This document shows, piece after piece, positions 5,944 through 14,849 of a stretch of 64,000 nucleotides of DNA (its first letter is position 1; each line of letters starts with the position of its first letter). The position numbers and the translations under genes were made by a program. Where the stretch lies: the NCBI GenBank assembly GCA_002451215.1, contig DKBM01000094.1:1-64000 (forward strand), written 5' to 3'. This DNA comes from SM1-46 sp002451215 (lineage in GTDB: Bacteria > Pseudomonadota > Gammaproteobacteria > Acidiferrobacterales > Sulfurifustaceae). Under the pieces are notes generated by a model. The model was not told the origin of the DNA. It ran no database searches and saw only the letters and a program-made list of their open reading frames with translations.

Positions 5944-8862
5944 TCAGGCCGGACGAATCCGGCACAGCGTGGTCTTGGACTCCTGCATCGCCGTCACCGC
6001 GTCATACCCGTAAGTAGTTGCGGTATTGACGGCTTCACCGAGCACAACCGGATCCGCACCGGGCGGGTACTTGTCGCGCAGGTTCTTCCCCTGGAACTCG
6101 CCACCGAAGTGGAATGGCGAGAACACCGTGCCCTGGGCGACGCGGCGTGTGACCATGGCCTTCACCCTGATCTTGCCGCCTTCCGGTCCTTCCACCCAGA
6201 CCATTTGCCCGTCCTTGATCTTGGCATTGTTGGCATCCGCCGGGTTGATCTCGACGAACATGTGCTGCTGCAGCTCGGCAAGCCACGGATTGGACCGTGT
6301 CTCGTCGCCGCCGCCCTCGTACTCGACGAGTCGCCCGCTGGTAAGAATGAGCGGAAACTGCTTCGAGTAGTCCTTGGCCTGGACCGACTTGTAGCGCGTC
6401 GGTAGCCGATAGAACAACTTCTTGTCGTCGTAAGTTGGGTACTTCGCAACCAGGTCGTAGCGCGGCGTGTACAGCGGTTCGCGGTGCACCGGCACCGGAT
6501 CCGGGTACTCCCAGACCTTGGCACGCGCCTTGGCATTTCCAAACGGCGCGGCCCCGTGCTTGATCGCCACGCGCTGGATGCCACCGGACAGGTCGGTCTT
6601 CCAGTTGACCGAATCCGGCTTGTCCTTGCCGATCTTCATGATGGTGGCAAGCTCTGCCTGGGTGAGGTCCTTGTCCCAGCCGAGCTTCTTCAGGATGCCA
6701 AAGGTGAATTCGGGGTAGCCATCCCTGATTTCGGAACGAACCGGATAGCTGCCCTCGGCGAGCAGGTTGACCCCGTCCTTCTCCACACCGAAGCGTGCCC
6801 GGAAACAAAGGCCTCCACGCGCCACCGGCTTGCTGGGGTCATACAGTACCGGCGTGCCGGGGTGCTTCATCTTGGCCGTTCCCCAGCACGGCCACGGCAG
6901 GCCGTAGTAGTCGCCGCTGCATGGGCCACCCTCGGCGAGCAGGCTCGTGGTATTGAATGTGCCCCAGTTCTGCTGATGAAGCTTCAGGCGCTCGGGGCTC
7001 TGGCCGGTATAGCCGATCGTCCAGGTGCCACTGTTGATCTCGCGCAGTATGTCCTCGTTGCTCGGGTTGTTGTTGACGACCTTGACGTTCTTGCACAGCT
7101 CCTTCTCAAAGCCGAGCTTCTTGGCAAGCAGGTAGAGGATCTCCTCGTCCGGCTTCGACTCGAACAGCGGATCGATCACCTTGTCGCGCCACTGCAGCGA
7201 GCGGTTGGAGGCCGTCACAGACCCATAGGTCTCGAACTGCGTACATGCTGGCAACAACCAGACGTTGTCCTTGCGGTCGCTCATCACGGCGGAGACCGTC
7301 GGATAGGGATCGATGATGACGAGGCCCTCGAGCTTCTCCATCGCCTTCTTCTGATCCGGGCCGCGAGTCTGACTGTTCGGCGCCATGCCGTTAAAGATCA
7401 CCATCTTGATTGGATTGCGCTGGCCGACGTTCTCCTTGGCCTCGAGCACGCCATCGACCCAGCGCGACACCGGGATGCCGCTGGCATTCATGGGCTTCAC
7501 CTTCTTGCCCTTGCCGTTATCGTACTCGGCCTGGTCGAAGCGGTTCTTGAGCCATTCGTAGTCCACGCCCCAGACGCGCGCCCAGTGCTTCCAGGCACCA
7601 TCGGCAAGGCCGTAGTAGCCCGGTAGCGTGTGGCAGTTCGGGCCAACGTCGGTCGCGCCCTGCACATTGTCATGCCCGCGGAAGATGTTGGCGCCGCCGC
7701 CGGATACGCCAATGTTGCCGAGCGCGAGCTGCAGGCAGTTGTAGCTCCGCACGTTGGCATGGCCCATGTGGTGCTGCGTGCCGCCCATGCACCAGACAAG
7801 GGTACCGGGCCGGTTCTTGGCCATCGTTTCAGCCACCTTGTAGACGAGATCCTTCGGCACGCCGGTCAGGTCCTGCACGACATCCGGGGTGTACTTCTTC
7901 ACCTCGGCGCGCACGTCGTCCATCGCATAGACACGCTGCGCGATGTACTGACGATCCTCCCACTTGTTCTCGAAGATGTGCCACAGCACGCCCCAGATAA
8001 AGGGGATGTCGGTTCCAGAACGGATGCGCACGTAGATATCGGCGTGCGCGGCGGTGCGCGTAAAGCGCGGATCAACCACGATCATCTTGCCGCCGTTCTC
8101 CTTGCCGCGCAGGATGTGCTGCATCGCCACCGGATGCGCCTCGGCCGCGTTGCTGCCAATGAACAGCATCGCCTTCGAGTTGTGCATGTCGTTGTACGAG
8201 TTGGTCATCGCGCCATAGCCCCAGGTCGAGGCCACGCCAGCCACCGTCGTTGAATGGCAGATCCGCGCCTGGTGATCCTGGTTGTTCGTGCCCCACATGC
8301 GCATGAACTTGGTCATGAGGTAGGCCTGCTCGTTGTTGTGCTTCGAGCCGCCGGTCATGAACACCGAGTCCGGACCGTATTTCTTCCGGATCTCGAGCAT
8401 CTTGTCTCCGACCTCGTTGATCGCCTGGTCCCAGGAGATCTTCTGCCACTTGCCGCCGACCAGCTTCATCGGGTATTTCAGGCGCCGCTCGCCGTGGCCG
8501 TGCTCGCGCACCGATGCGCCCTTCGCGCAATGCGAGCCAAGGTTGAACGGATGGTCGAAGGCTGGCTCCTGACCCGTCCATACGCCCTTTTCGACTTCGG
8601 CGATGATGCCGCAGCCAACCGAGCAGTGCGTGCAGATGGTTCGCACCGACTTGGTCTCCGCTTTCGGATCGGCGGCTGCCGTGGTCTTGGCCGATGCGTT
8701 CTTCATCATGGAGAACGGCAGCGCGCTCGCGGCGGCAATGCCCCCGAGCGTCACGCCTGAGCGACGCAGAAACGTGCGTCGGTCGATGACACCGTGGGTG
8801 CCCGACTCCGGGGCGCCAGTTGCGATGTCCGTCTGCTGATCCTGCTTGCGTGTGAGCTTCAT
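5944..8862 (-). CDS. Formate dehydrogenase catalytic subunit (alpha), Cys type
   Basis: This 972-residue molybdopterin oxidoreductase oxidises formate to CO2 in the periplasm. A Tat signal is present (DRRTFLRRSG, residues 27-36). The [4Fe-4S] ligands are Cys77, Cys80, Cys84 and Cys112, followed by the electron-transfer Lys in HCAKG. The metal ligand is Cys202 next to His203 (ARICHST), where E. coli FdnG has selenocysteine. C-terminal pterin-binding motifs are intact (LILTSGRLVEYEGGG). The metal may be Mo or W, given the tungstate transporter nearby. ATG 8862 has AGGAGAG upstream. It lies between the Tat-peptide gene and fdhB. Confidence 0.95.
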   Translation of the reverse strand: MKLTRKQDQQTDIATGAPESGTHGVIDRRTFLRRSGVTLGGIAAASALPFSMMKNASAKTTAAADPKAETKSVRTICTHCSVGCGIIAEVEKGVWTGQEPAFDHPFNLGSHCAKGASVREHGHGERRLKYPMKLVGGKWQKISWDQAINEVGDKMLEIRKKYGPDSVFMTGGSKHNNEQAYLMTKFMRMWGTNNQDHQARICHSTTVAGVASTWGYGAMTNSYNDMHNSKAMLFIGSNAAEAHPVAMQHILRGKENGGKMIVVDPRFTRTAAHADIYVRIRSGTDIPFIWGVLWHIFENKWEDRQYIAQRVYAMDDVRAEVKKYTPDVVQDLTGVPKDLVYKVAETMAKNRPGTLVWCMGGTQHHMGHANVRSYNCLQLALGNIGVSGGGANIFRGHDNVQGATDVGPNCHTLPGYYGLADGAWKHWARVWGVDYEWLKNRFDQAEYDNGKGKKVKPMNASGIPVSRWVDGVLEAKENVGQRNPIKMVIFNGMAPNSQTRGPDQKKAMEKLEGLVIIDPYPTVSAVMSDRKDNVWLLPACTQFETYGSVTASNRSLQWRDKVIDPLFESKPDEEILYLLAKKLGFEKELCKNVKVVNNNPSNEDILREINSGTWTIGYTGQSPERLKLHQQNWGTFNTTSLLAEGGPCSGDYYGLPWPCWGTAKMKHPGTPVLYDPSKPVARGGLCFRARFGVEKDGVNLLAEGSYPVRSEIRDGYPEFTFGILKKLGWDKDLTQAELATIMKIGKDKPDSVNWKTDLSGGIQRVAIKHGAAPFGNAKARAKVWEYPDPVPVHREPLYTPRYDLVAKYPTYDDKKLFYRLPTRYKSVQAKDYSKQFPLILTSGRLVEYEGGGDETRSNPWLAELQQHMFVEINPADANNAKIKDGQMVWVEGPEGGKIRVKAMVTRRVAQGTVFSPFHFGGEFQGKNLRDKYPPGADPVVLGEAVNTATTYGYDAVTAMQESKTTLCRIRPA

Positions 8863-8926
8863 GTGGATGCTCTCCTGCCGTTCAGTCCAAAAATTGGTGG
8901 GCGCAGCGTGCTTGTGGTCTGCTCCG

Positions 8927-9148
8927 CTAGAAACCCGCGGTTTTGTAGTAGTCGCGGATATGCGGGGTCTCGTGGTAACCCTGCGCGGGGGTCTCGGACG
9001 CGCGCTCGGTCGTCGGCGCATCTGCCGGCGCCGCCAGTCCCTTCGCGCTCGCCATGGCAACCGCCGCCGCGCCACCACTCGCCACCACGCCCTTCAGGAA
9101 CGCGCGACGGTCCGTGGCCTGCTTCGTATTCGAACGTTTCTTGCCCAT
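8927..9148 (-). CDS. Formate dehydrogenase region Tat-target peptide (FdhX-like)
   Basis: The product is a 73-residue peptide with a twin-arginine signal (DRRAFLKGVVASGG) and a short mature part ending HIRDYYKTAGF. Such peptides are a recognised family found only next to formate dehydrogenase genes; their role is unsettled, but they may help FdhA export or assembly. ATG 9148 is chosen because GGAGG is seven to nine bases upstream; in-frame ATGs further up would add up to ten residues. It lies between the torD-like gene and fdhA. Confidence 0.85.
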   Translation of the reverse strand: MGKKRSNTKQATDRRAFLKGVVASGGAAAVAMASAKGLAAPADAPTTERASETPAQGYHETPHIRDYYKTAGF

Positions 9149-9208
9149 GATCAACTCCTCCATCCCCGATTTAGTCACGTTTCAGATGCGATCCCGTGCC
9201 CTGCGCAC

Positions 9209-9832
9209 TTACACCAGCATCGCGAAACCTTCCCGCTCCACCTCGAAAAAGCGCTCGCCCAGCAAACCTACCGCCCGATAGAACCGCGCTGATGGCGCCG
9301 TCGCGAGGTCACCGAAAAACCGCTGCACCCACGGCGCAATGTGCTTGCCGAAAAACTCCCTCTGCCGCTCCATCCCGGACTGCGCATCGTTCATGATGAG
9401 CAGGCTCATCGTTTCACATAGCGCGGCAATGTGATCTTCCGGTTCGCGCACCTCCTCCTGCCGCTGCAACCCGATCCGCTCAAGGTCGACCCGGAGCTCG
9501 GCAAGCGGCTTCTCCATCAGGAAGCCCGTCAGGTACCAGGATGCGTATGGCACCAGCTCCCCTCGCCCCAGACCGATGAACAGGTCGTGATACTCATCCT
9601 TCAGCGCATCACTCTCGGCACGCTCGGCGGCCTGCTTCAGTGTCGCCCACGCCGCCGCCATGGTCGCGTCATCCGATGGATCCGACACCGGAATCTGCCG
9701 CAGCAGGTTCAGGAACGACGCGTCGGGTGCTCGCGCGAGCAATGCACCGAGCAACGCATATACATCCGCCCTGGCCCGGTCCTCCGCACCGAGGGCACCC
9801 GGCAAAGCTGTCGTTTCGAGTTCAGCGCTCAC
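9209..9832 (-). CDS. TorD/DmsD-family redox enzyme maturation chaperone
   Basis: The all-helical protein of 207 residues has the family signature EYHDLFIGLGRGELVPY, then SWYLTGFLMEKPL, and EPEDHIAALCETM, the conserved Asp-His motif. Such chaperones bind the Tat signal and insert the Mo/W cofactor into the catalytic subunit. GTG 9832 with GAGG six bases upstream is preferred over an upstream extension. A sigma54-type promoter lies immediately upstream, so this gene is the first of a separately initiated fdh transcript. Confidence 0.85.
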   Translation of the reverse strand: MSAELETTALPGALGAEDRARADVYALLGALLARAPDASFLNLLRQIPVSDPSDDATMAAAWATLKQAAERAESDALKDEYHDLFIGLGRGELVPYASWYLTGFLMEKPLAELRVDLERIGLQRQEEVREPEDHIAALCETMSLLIMNDAQSGMERQREFFGKHIAPWVQRFFGDLATAPSARFYRAVGLLGERFFEVEREGFAMLV

Positions 9833-9870
9833 GACAGGCCTCGCGCGGACATGCGCCTGCTGGTGCAGAG

Positions 9871-9887
9871 AGCAATATCGAGACCAG
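9871..9887 (-). promoter_or_regulatory. Sigma54-type -24/-12 promoter for torD-fdhX-fdhAB
   Basis: Reading the minus strand from 9887, CTGGTCTCGATATTGCT keeps the invariant GG and GC exactly ten bases apart and a perfect TTGCT -12 box; the -24 box is CTGG but lacks the CAC that usually follows. Predicted initiation is about 30 bases before the GTG of the torD-like gene. An enhancer-like inverted repeat lies about 80 bases upstream. Confidence 0.6.
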
Positions 9888-9956
9888 CACAGGTCGGCGG
9901 GACAGGGAAACAAAATTCGTCAGACACCAAGGCTTCTCCTGTTTTTGGGTGACGGT

Positions 9957-9973
9957 CCGGACAAAATGACCCA
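9957..9973 (-). promoter_or_regulatory. Enhancer-like site (third copy of GTC-N5-GAC motif)
   Basis: On the minus strand this reads TGGGTCATTTTGTCCGG. The left arm and first spacer bases are identical to the palindrome upstream of moaA; the right arm is degenerate. Its centre is about 80 bases upstream of the -24 element of the torD promoter, a normal distance for a sigma54 activator site. Confidence 0.55.
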
Positions 9974-9995
9974 GCAGCGGTTCCTTTCGTCCCCA

Positions 9996-11699
9996 TCAGA
10001 CGAATTCCCCGGGGCGGCGACCGTCGCCCGCGAACATGTCTCGTACCCGGCAGTCGCCGCACATCTTGAGACGGCGCAATGCCTCGTCGGAGTCGAACAT
10101 CCAGTGACCGCGAAGCTTCTCGGTCATCCGGTCCATCATCTGGCGAGTCGCAAACGGTCGCCCGCAGCTGACGCAGAGGAACGGGGCCTCTTCGTTCAGG
10201 ACCCGCGAGCGTCGCCGCTCCTGCCCGTCATAGAGGTAGCGCGGCGTGCGCTGAATGGCGTGCTCGGGACAGGCGCCCTCGCATAATCCGCATTGCACGC
10301 AGTTCGCCTCGACGAAGTTGAGCTGTGGCAAGTCAGCTCCGTCGCTCAGGGCGCTCGCCGGGCATACCGATACGCATGCCATGCAGAGCGTGCAGGTGTC
10401 GCGGTTAACGAGGATCTCGCCAAACGGCGCGCCCTGTGGAAGCGCCACCGCCTCCTGCGGCGCTGGCGCGTGGGTGTAAAGATGCTCAATGGCGAGCCGT
10501 AACACAGTACGCTTCTCATCCACCCCGCCGAATGCCGCCGCCGGCCACTGAATTTCATCCTGCCCGGAACCCAGCGCGGCGAGCATGGCGGCATCATCAC
10601 CGCCGAGCATCTGCAACCGGGACGGCGAGTAACCCATGCCCTCTAGAATCTTCCCGGCATAGTAACTCTGCTCCGACACAGCTCCGATCACACTGGGCGG
10701 CGTGCCCGGCGTGGGAAGCCAGAACACCTTTTCGGCCCCGTAGGCGAGCGCGGCGAGCCACGCCTCCATGCCAAGCGAGCCGAGTTCCGCCAGCTCGAAC
10801 GGAATGACGTTGTCGGGCAATTCGGCGGTGAAGGCTGCCAGCCGGTGGCGTCCCGCCTCCGCATCATGCAGCAACAAGAACGGATGCTCGCCGCCTTCGG
10901 CCCGATAGGTCTTCAGTAACGCCGCGAGCCGTCGCAGCTGATCCGGGAGCGTCGGATATACATAGGTCATCGCGCCAGTCGGACATACCGTCGCGCACAG
11001 GCCGGCGCCCTGGCACAGATAGGGATCCACCGCGACCTCTTCGATAAGCGAGACGATCGCGCCGGCCGGGCAGGCGTCCAGGCAGCGCGTGCAACCGGTC
11101 TGGCCGCTCTTGCTGTGCGCGCAGATCGCCGGGTCGTAGCGAAAGAAGCGCGGTTTCTCGAACTCCCCGATCATCTCCGGCATCTCGGCAAGCGCCGCGC
11201 GAAGGGCGTCCGAATCACCACCCGGTGCGTAGTAGCCGAAGGGCCGCAATTCGTGGCGAAGGAATGGCGGATCGGTGAGATCGAGCACCAGATCAAAGTG
11301 CGTGCGCGGGCTCGCGAGCTTCTGCAGGAGGTTGGCGCCGCCGAGCGGCGCCGGCGCGGCGACCACAACCGCAAACTGGCCAAGATGCCCGCTAATCTGC
11401 AAGACCTTTTCGCGCGCGATGACGAATCCAGTTCGAGCATTCGCGCGACCTGCCTTCTTTGCACTCGCCGGTGGCGTGACGACGGTGCACTCGAGTCGCG
11501 AGTGCAGGGCCTCGGCGGCGGAAATTGCAGCGTCCTCCGGCCCGATAATCACCACAGCACCTGTCGATTTGTAAGCAACCGCGGAGGTCGGTTTCGTCGC
11601 GACCCGCGCCATGGCATCAAGCGCTAGGGCGCGAGCGCGCCCGGACGCAGACTCCGCTGCCAGTGCCAGAGGGGATTCGCTTGCATCTTCTGTCAACAT
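9996..11699 (-). CDS. Multi-cluster 4Fe-4S protein of the formate dehydrogenase accessory operon
   Basis: The product has 567 residues. After about 185 residues resembling a nucleotide-binding or adaptor region come two [4Fe-4S] motifs (C193, C203, C206, C210 and C229, C235, C239), a middle domain of about 200 residues, then two more clusters in CTLCMACVSVCP and CVQCGLCEGACP. The C-terminus has two further Cys pairs (CVSCG and CGDC) that look like a zinc or rubredoxin-type site. It probably moves electrons for, or matures, formate dehydrogenase. ATG 11699 follows GAGGAG and overlaps the end of DUF3306, so the two are coupled. Confidence 0.85.
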   Translation of the reverse strand: MLTEDASESPLALAAESASGRARALALDAMARVATKPTSAVAYKSTGAVVIIGPEDAAISAAEALHSRLECTVVTPPASAKKAGRANARTGFVIAREKVLQISGHLGQFAVVVAAPAPLGGANLLQKLASPRTHFDLVLDLTDPPFLRHELRPFGYYAPGGDSDALRAALAEMPEMIGEFEKPRFFRYDPAICAHSKSGQTGCTRCLDACPAGAIVSLIEEVAVDPYLCQGAGLCATVCPTGAMTYVYPTLPDQLRRLAALLKTYRAEGGEHPFLLLHDAEAGRHRLAAFTAELPDNVIPFELAELGSLGMEAWLAALAYGAEKVFWLPTPGTPPSVIGAVSEQSYYAGKILEGMGYSPSRLQMLGGDDAAMLAALGSGQDEIQWPAAAFGGVDEKRTVLRLAIEHLYTHAPAPQEAVALPQGAPFGEILVNRDTCTLCMACVSVCPASALSDGADLPQLNFVEANCVQCGLCEGACPEHAIQRTPRYLYDGQERRRSRVLNEEAPFLCVSCGRPFATRQMMDRMTEKLRGHWMFDSDEALRRLKMCGDCRVRDMFAGDGRRPGEFV

Positions 11700-12323
11700 T
11701 TCTCTCTCCTCGCCCGCTTGCGACGTCCGCGGGATGACCCGGCATCCTTGCGCGCCGCCGTCGACCTGGTGCGCGCCGCTTCTTGAGCCGCGCTTACAGC
11801 TGGCGCCGGTGNNCGCCGGTGCCGGACGCACCAGCGACTCGGCCTCCTCCTCGAGTGCCGTCTGCACCCGGTTGGCAAGCTCGCTCGCCTCGCGCTCGAG
11901 CTGCGCCTTCATCTCATGGGTGACGATCGAGCCCAGCGGTTCGTAGCCGCGACAATCGTGAAACTCGCCCTCCAGGGGACAAAGCTCGTTGAACGATGCG
12001 CTGCGAAAGAGCTTGCGTAACGCCGCTTGGCGCAGATCCTCACTCACGCCGGGTGAAAAGAACGGGCTGTAGTCCGAGTCGTCACCAAGCGACTCGATGG
12101 GCGGCATGTCGGCATCAGTGAGTACCGGAGCCGCGGCCTCCGTGGCCGCGTCCGGCACTGTCGCTGTCACACCGGGGTCGGCTAATTCGCCAGGCTTCTC
12201 GGCCTCGGGTGCCGCTACCTGCGCCTTGCGTTTCGCCCAGCGCCGCAGGAAACCGCCACCAGACGCGTCTTCTTCGACCGCCAGCGCTCCAGGCGCGCGC
12301 CCGGTATCAGCGCTTGGCTTCAT
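11693..12323 (-). CDS. DUF3306 protein, interrupted by a two-base N run
   Basis: The sequence opens MKPSADTG, then FLRRWAKRKAQ, PPIESLGDDSDYSPF and FSPGVSEDLRQAALRKLFRS, which are the conserved blocks of DUF3306, a family known almost only from formate dehydrogenase operons. The frame breaks at nn (11812-11813). Both flanks carry the same eight bases CGCCGGTG, so the join looks like an unmerged contig overlap. If it is merged, the frame runs on to KRARREKC and stops at a TGA inside the start region of the 4Fe-4S gene. The start overlaps DUF3305 by 17 bases. Confidence 0.8.
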
Positions 12324-12828
12324 ACCGGCCTCTCGGCATCGACTCGCCATCGCGCTTCCGTTTGGAGCGCGGCTCTTCCGGAACATAATGATCCAGCACA
12401 AATTGCTCGACGGTCCGATAGATCTCGGGCGGCATCGGCACTGCGAGGCCCTCGTTGCCGAATTCGGCGTACGCCATCGCCTCGATGTAGTCGATCGTGA
12501 CAGATTGCGGAATCAGCTCGCCGCCCGGCTCCTCCTGGGCGAGAACATAGATACTCGGATTGCCACCGATCAGATTGTGGTAGTAGCTGTCGGCGTCGGA
12601 CGCGCGCAGATCGAGCGCAAAGCCATTCCACAGGTACTGCTCGCCTTCCGGCCCGCTGCGCACCAGCTGGCGCCGCGAAACATCCGCACCACTCGCGCCC
12701 TCTGCAACCACGCCGAGCACGCGCCAGCGCTCGCTGATCCAGGCATTGCCGGTCACTGGTTCGTGCACGGTTAGCACGGAAACCATCACTGTCTGGTACG
12801 CTGGCGTCACCTCTTCGGAGGTTTTCAC
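12307..12828 (-). CDS. DUF3305 protein, first gene of the formate dehydrogenase accessory operon
   Basis: This is a soluble protein of 173 residues with ISERWRVLGVVAE near the start, LVRSGPEGEQYLWNGFALDL, and IYVLAQEE in the middle, matching DUF3305. The family co-occurs with DUF3306 and formate dehydrogenase; its molecular role is unknown. GTG 12828 has a GAGG six bases upstream, and a sigma54-type promoter lies about 40 bases before the presumed transcript start. It overlaps DUF3306. Confidence 0.8.
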   Translation of the reverse strand: MKTSEEVTPAYQTVMVSVLTVHEPVTGNAWISERWRVLGVVAEGASGADVSRRQLVRSGPEGEQYLWNGFALDLRASDADSYYHNLIGGNPSIYVLAQEEPGGELIPQSVTIDYIEAMAYAEFGNEGLAVPMPPEIYRTVEQFVLDHYVPEEPRSKRKRDGESMPRGRYEAKR

Positions 12829-12879
12829 ATGACACCTCGAGATTTGCGGGAATTCTGGCGTTGGCAGCACGCGAAGTAA

Positions 12880-12896
12880 GGCAAGTTGCATACCAG
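12880..12896 (-). promoter_or_regulatory. Sigma54-type -24/-12 promoter for the DUF3305 operon
   Basis: The minus strand reads CTGGTATGCAACTTGCC: GG and GC are ten bases apart, with CTGG, A, G and TTGC of the consensus kept. It lies about 105 bases from a perfect palindrome at 12991-13007 and fires away from it towards DUF3305. Confidence 0.65.
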
Positions 12897-12990
12897 CCGG
12901 GTCCGCGCGTGAAAACCGCTTCGCCGCCGCGAATGCGCGCGTCGCAAGGTGAATGCACAGTGGGACAAAACAACACAAAGTCCAAACGAG

Positions 12991-13007
12991 TGGGTCATTC
13001 TGACCCA
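12991..13007. promoter_or_regulatory. Perfect palindrome, shared enhancer of two divergent sigma54 promoters
   Basis: TGGGTCATTCTGACCCA is a perfect inverted repeat (TGGGTC, five-base spacer, GACCCA). It sits midway in the 325-base interval between DUF3305 and moaA, about 105 bases from one -24 element (12894) and 97 from the other (13096). The position is what one expects of an upstream activating sequence for an NtrC-family activator serving both directions. The rest of the interval shows no gene. Confidence 0.7.
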
Positions 13008-13093
13008 ACGGCGGCGCGGATCCGCCAGGGCCTGAATAGTCACGACTCGCTACGATATGGTGATATCCACGCTGTCATGATCTCCAGAAACTA

Positions 13094-13110
13094 CCGGTAC
13101 AGAAATTGCT
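13094..13110 (+). promoter_or_regulatory. Sigma54-type -24/-12 promoter for moaA-fdhD
   Basis: CCGGTACAGAAATTGCT has GG and GC ten bases apart and a perfect TTGCT -12 box; the -24 box retains GG and AC. Predicted initiation near 13121 leaves a leader of about 33 bases before the moaA GTG. Confidence 0.6.
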
Positions 13111-13153
13111 GCCCGGCCCTATCCAGGGCACGCCACCTCGCGCAGGGAATCGT

Positions 13154-14164
13154 GTGAACGCACCGATCGCCATCCCGACCCAGCTTGTCGACCGCTTTGA
13201 CCGCCACGTCACTTACGTACGGCTCTCGGTCACCGACCGCTGCGACTTTCGCTGCGTGTACTGCATGGGCGAGGACATGGAGTTCCTGCCGCGCTCGGAA
13301 GTCCTGAGTCTCGAGGAACTATTCGCCGTGGGCCGCGCTTTCGTGGAGCTCGGTGTCACGAAGATCCGCCTGACTGGTGGTGAACCGCTGGTGCGTCGCA
13401 ACGTGCTGTGGCTCGCCAATGCGCTCGGGCGCCTGCCGGGCCTAAAAGAACTTGTACTCACCACCAATGGCTCACAGCTGGAACGTCATGCCGGCCCACT
13501 GCGCGATGCCGGTGTGCGGCGCATCAACGTAAGTCTCGATAGTCTCGATCCGGGGCGTTTTCGCGAGCTTACCCGAACCGGAGATCTCGCCAAGGTGCTG
13601 CGCGGCATCGCCGCGGCCCGTGCGGCGGGTTTCGAGCGCATCAAGCTGAACGCGGTGATCTTGAAGGGTCGTAACGACGACGAAATATCCTCGCTCGCCC
13701 AGTTCGCGATCGATCGCGGCCTGGACCTCAGTTTCATCGAGGAAATGCCGCTAGGCCAGATCGGCGAGCATGACCGCGCCGAGGCCTATTGCTCGAGCGA
13801 CGAGGTGCGTGAAGTGCTCGAGCGAAACTACACGCTCGTCCCGACCACCGAGTCCACGGGCGGCCCGTCGCGCTACCACCGCGTGGCCGGCACCGATACC
13901 CGCATCGGTTTCATCTCCCCGCACAGTCACAACTTTTGCGCGAGCTGCAACCGTGTGCGCGTCACCACGCAGGGGCGCCTGCTGCTCTGCCTCGGCCAGG
14001 AGCACTCCGCCGACCTGCGCGCCGTGCTGCGCGGGAACCCGGATGATGATGTGGCCCTTAAGCAGTCCATCGTTGCCGCCATGGCAATCAAGCCAAAGGG
14101 GCACGAATTCAATCTCGGCGCGGCCCCGGTGATCCTGCGCCACATGAGCGTGACGGGCGGCTGA
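13154..14164 (+). CDS. moaA: GTP 3',8-cyclase MoaA (radical SAM)
   Basis: The 336-residue enzyme catalyses the first step of molybdopterin synthesis from GTP, together with MoaC. The radical-SAM cluster CDFRCVYC, the SAM motif LTGGEPL, the C-terminal second cluster (FCASCNR with LLLC) and the terminal Gly-Gly are all present. GTG 13154 with AGGGA five bases upstream is chosen because it places the conserved VTYVRLSVTDRC normally. fdhD follows after one base. No moaC is found in this window. Confidence 0.95.
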   Translation: MNAPIAIPTQLVDRFDRHVTYVRLSVTDRCDFRCVYCMGEDMEFLPRSEVLSLEELFAVGRAFVELGVTKIRLTGGEPLVRRNVLWLANALGRLPGLKELVLTTNGSQLERHAGPLRDAGVRRINVSLDSLDPGRFRELTRTGDLAKVLRGIAAARAAGFERIKLNAVILKGRNDDEISSLAQFAIDRGLDLSFIEEMPLGQIGEHDRAEAYCSSDEVREVLERNYTLVPTTESTGGPSRYHRVAGTDTRIGFISPHSHNFCASCNRVRVTTQGRLLLCLGQEHSADLRAVLRGNPDDDVALKQSIVAAMAIKPKGHEFNLGAAPVILRHMSVTGG

Positions 14165-14165
14165 G

Positions 14166-14849
14166 ATGAGTGCCACCCCCTACCTGCCGCGCATGACGCG
14201 AGCGGGCCTCGCCCCGACCCACGCGGTTTCAGCGATTGACGAATATGGCGCGCGGCGCGAACTGCGCGTCGCCGGCGAGTTTCCGCTCACCATCAAGGTC
14301 GACCAGCGCGAGGTGGTAACCCTCATGACGCTCGGCACCCGGCCGGAGGAACTCACGCTCGGCTATCTCCGCAACCAGCGCCTGATCGAGGCGATCGAGG
14401 ACATCCGCTCGGTGGACGTCAATTGGGAACGCGGAATCGTGCAGGTCGAGACGGTGCATGGCGATGGAGTCATCGACTGGGAACAAAAGCTCGCGCACCG
14501 CACGGTCACTACCGGCTGCGGACAGGGAACGGTGTTCAGTTGTACGCTCGACAAGCTATATGATGTGCGCCTGCCACAAGTCACGCTGCGCCAGTCCGTC
14601 ATCTACAGACTGCTCGATGCACTGTCGGGCGAGAATGAGATCTACCGCTCGGCCGGTGCAGTACATGGCTGCGCGCTATGCCACGAAACCGCGGTCCTTC
14701 ACTTCGTGGAAGATGTCGGGCGCCACAATGCCGCCGATGCGATCTCCGGGCGCATGTGGCTCGATCGCATCGATGGCGCCGACAAGATTTTCTATACCAC
14801 CGGCCGGTTGACNNTGTCCACTGCCGTGGCCCGCACGGAGTCGGCATGA
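14166..14849 (+). CDS. fdhD: Formate dehydrogenase sulfurtransferase FdhD, C-terminus lost in a gap
   Basis: FdhD transfers sulfur from IscS to the Mo/W cofactor of formate dehydrogenase. The core is present: TLGTRPEELTLGYL, TTGCGQGTVFSCTLD, GAVHGCALC, VEDVGRHNA and FYTTGRLT. After that last motif comes nn (14813-14814), then only about ten unrelated codons to a TGA that overlaps the next start. FdhD proteins normally run about 50-70 residues further, so the gap hides roughly 150-200 bases. The usual C-x-x-C pair appears as CGQG, a variant in which only the first Cys is kept. Confidence 0.85.
   Translation: MSATPYLPRMTRAGLAPTHAVSAIDEYGARRELRVAGEFPLTIKVDQREVVTLMTLGTRPEELTLGYLRNQRLIEAIEDIRSVDVNWERGIVQVETVHGDGVIDWEQKLAHRTVTTGCGQGTVFSCTLDKLYDVRLPQVTLRQSVIYRLLDALSGENEIYRSAGAVHGCALCHETAVLHFVEDVGRHNAADAISGRMWLDRIDGADKIFYTTGRLXXSTAVARTESA

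Noticed and set aside
6484..7626. Long plus-strand frame opposite fdhA
   Set aside because: It is antisense to conserved pterin-binding sequence, has no ribosome site and no recognisable domain; long antisense frames are expected in high-GC DNA.
8560..8600. Selenocysteine in FdhA
   Set aside because: The metal-ligand codon is an ordinary Cys codon (Cys202) and the reading frame has no in-frame TGA, so no SECIS-dependent recoding is needed.
9996..12401. One 801-codon gene joining DUF3306 to the 4Fe-4S protein
   Set aside because: The fusion exists only because two N bases shift the frame. Merging the repeated CGCCGGTG ends DUF3306 at a TGA overlapping the next ATG, which has its own GAGGAG.
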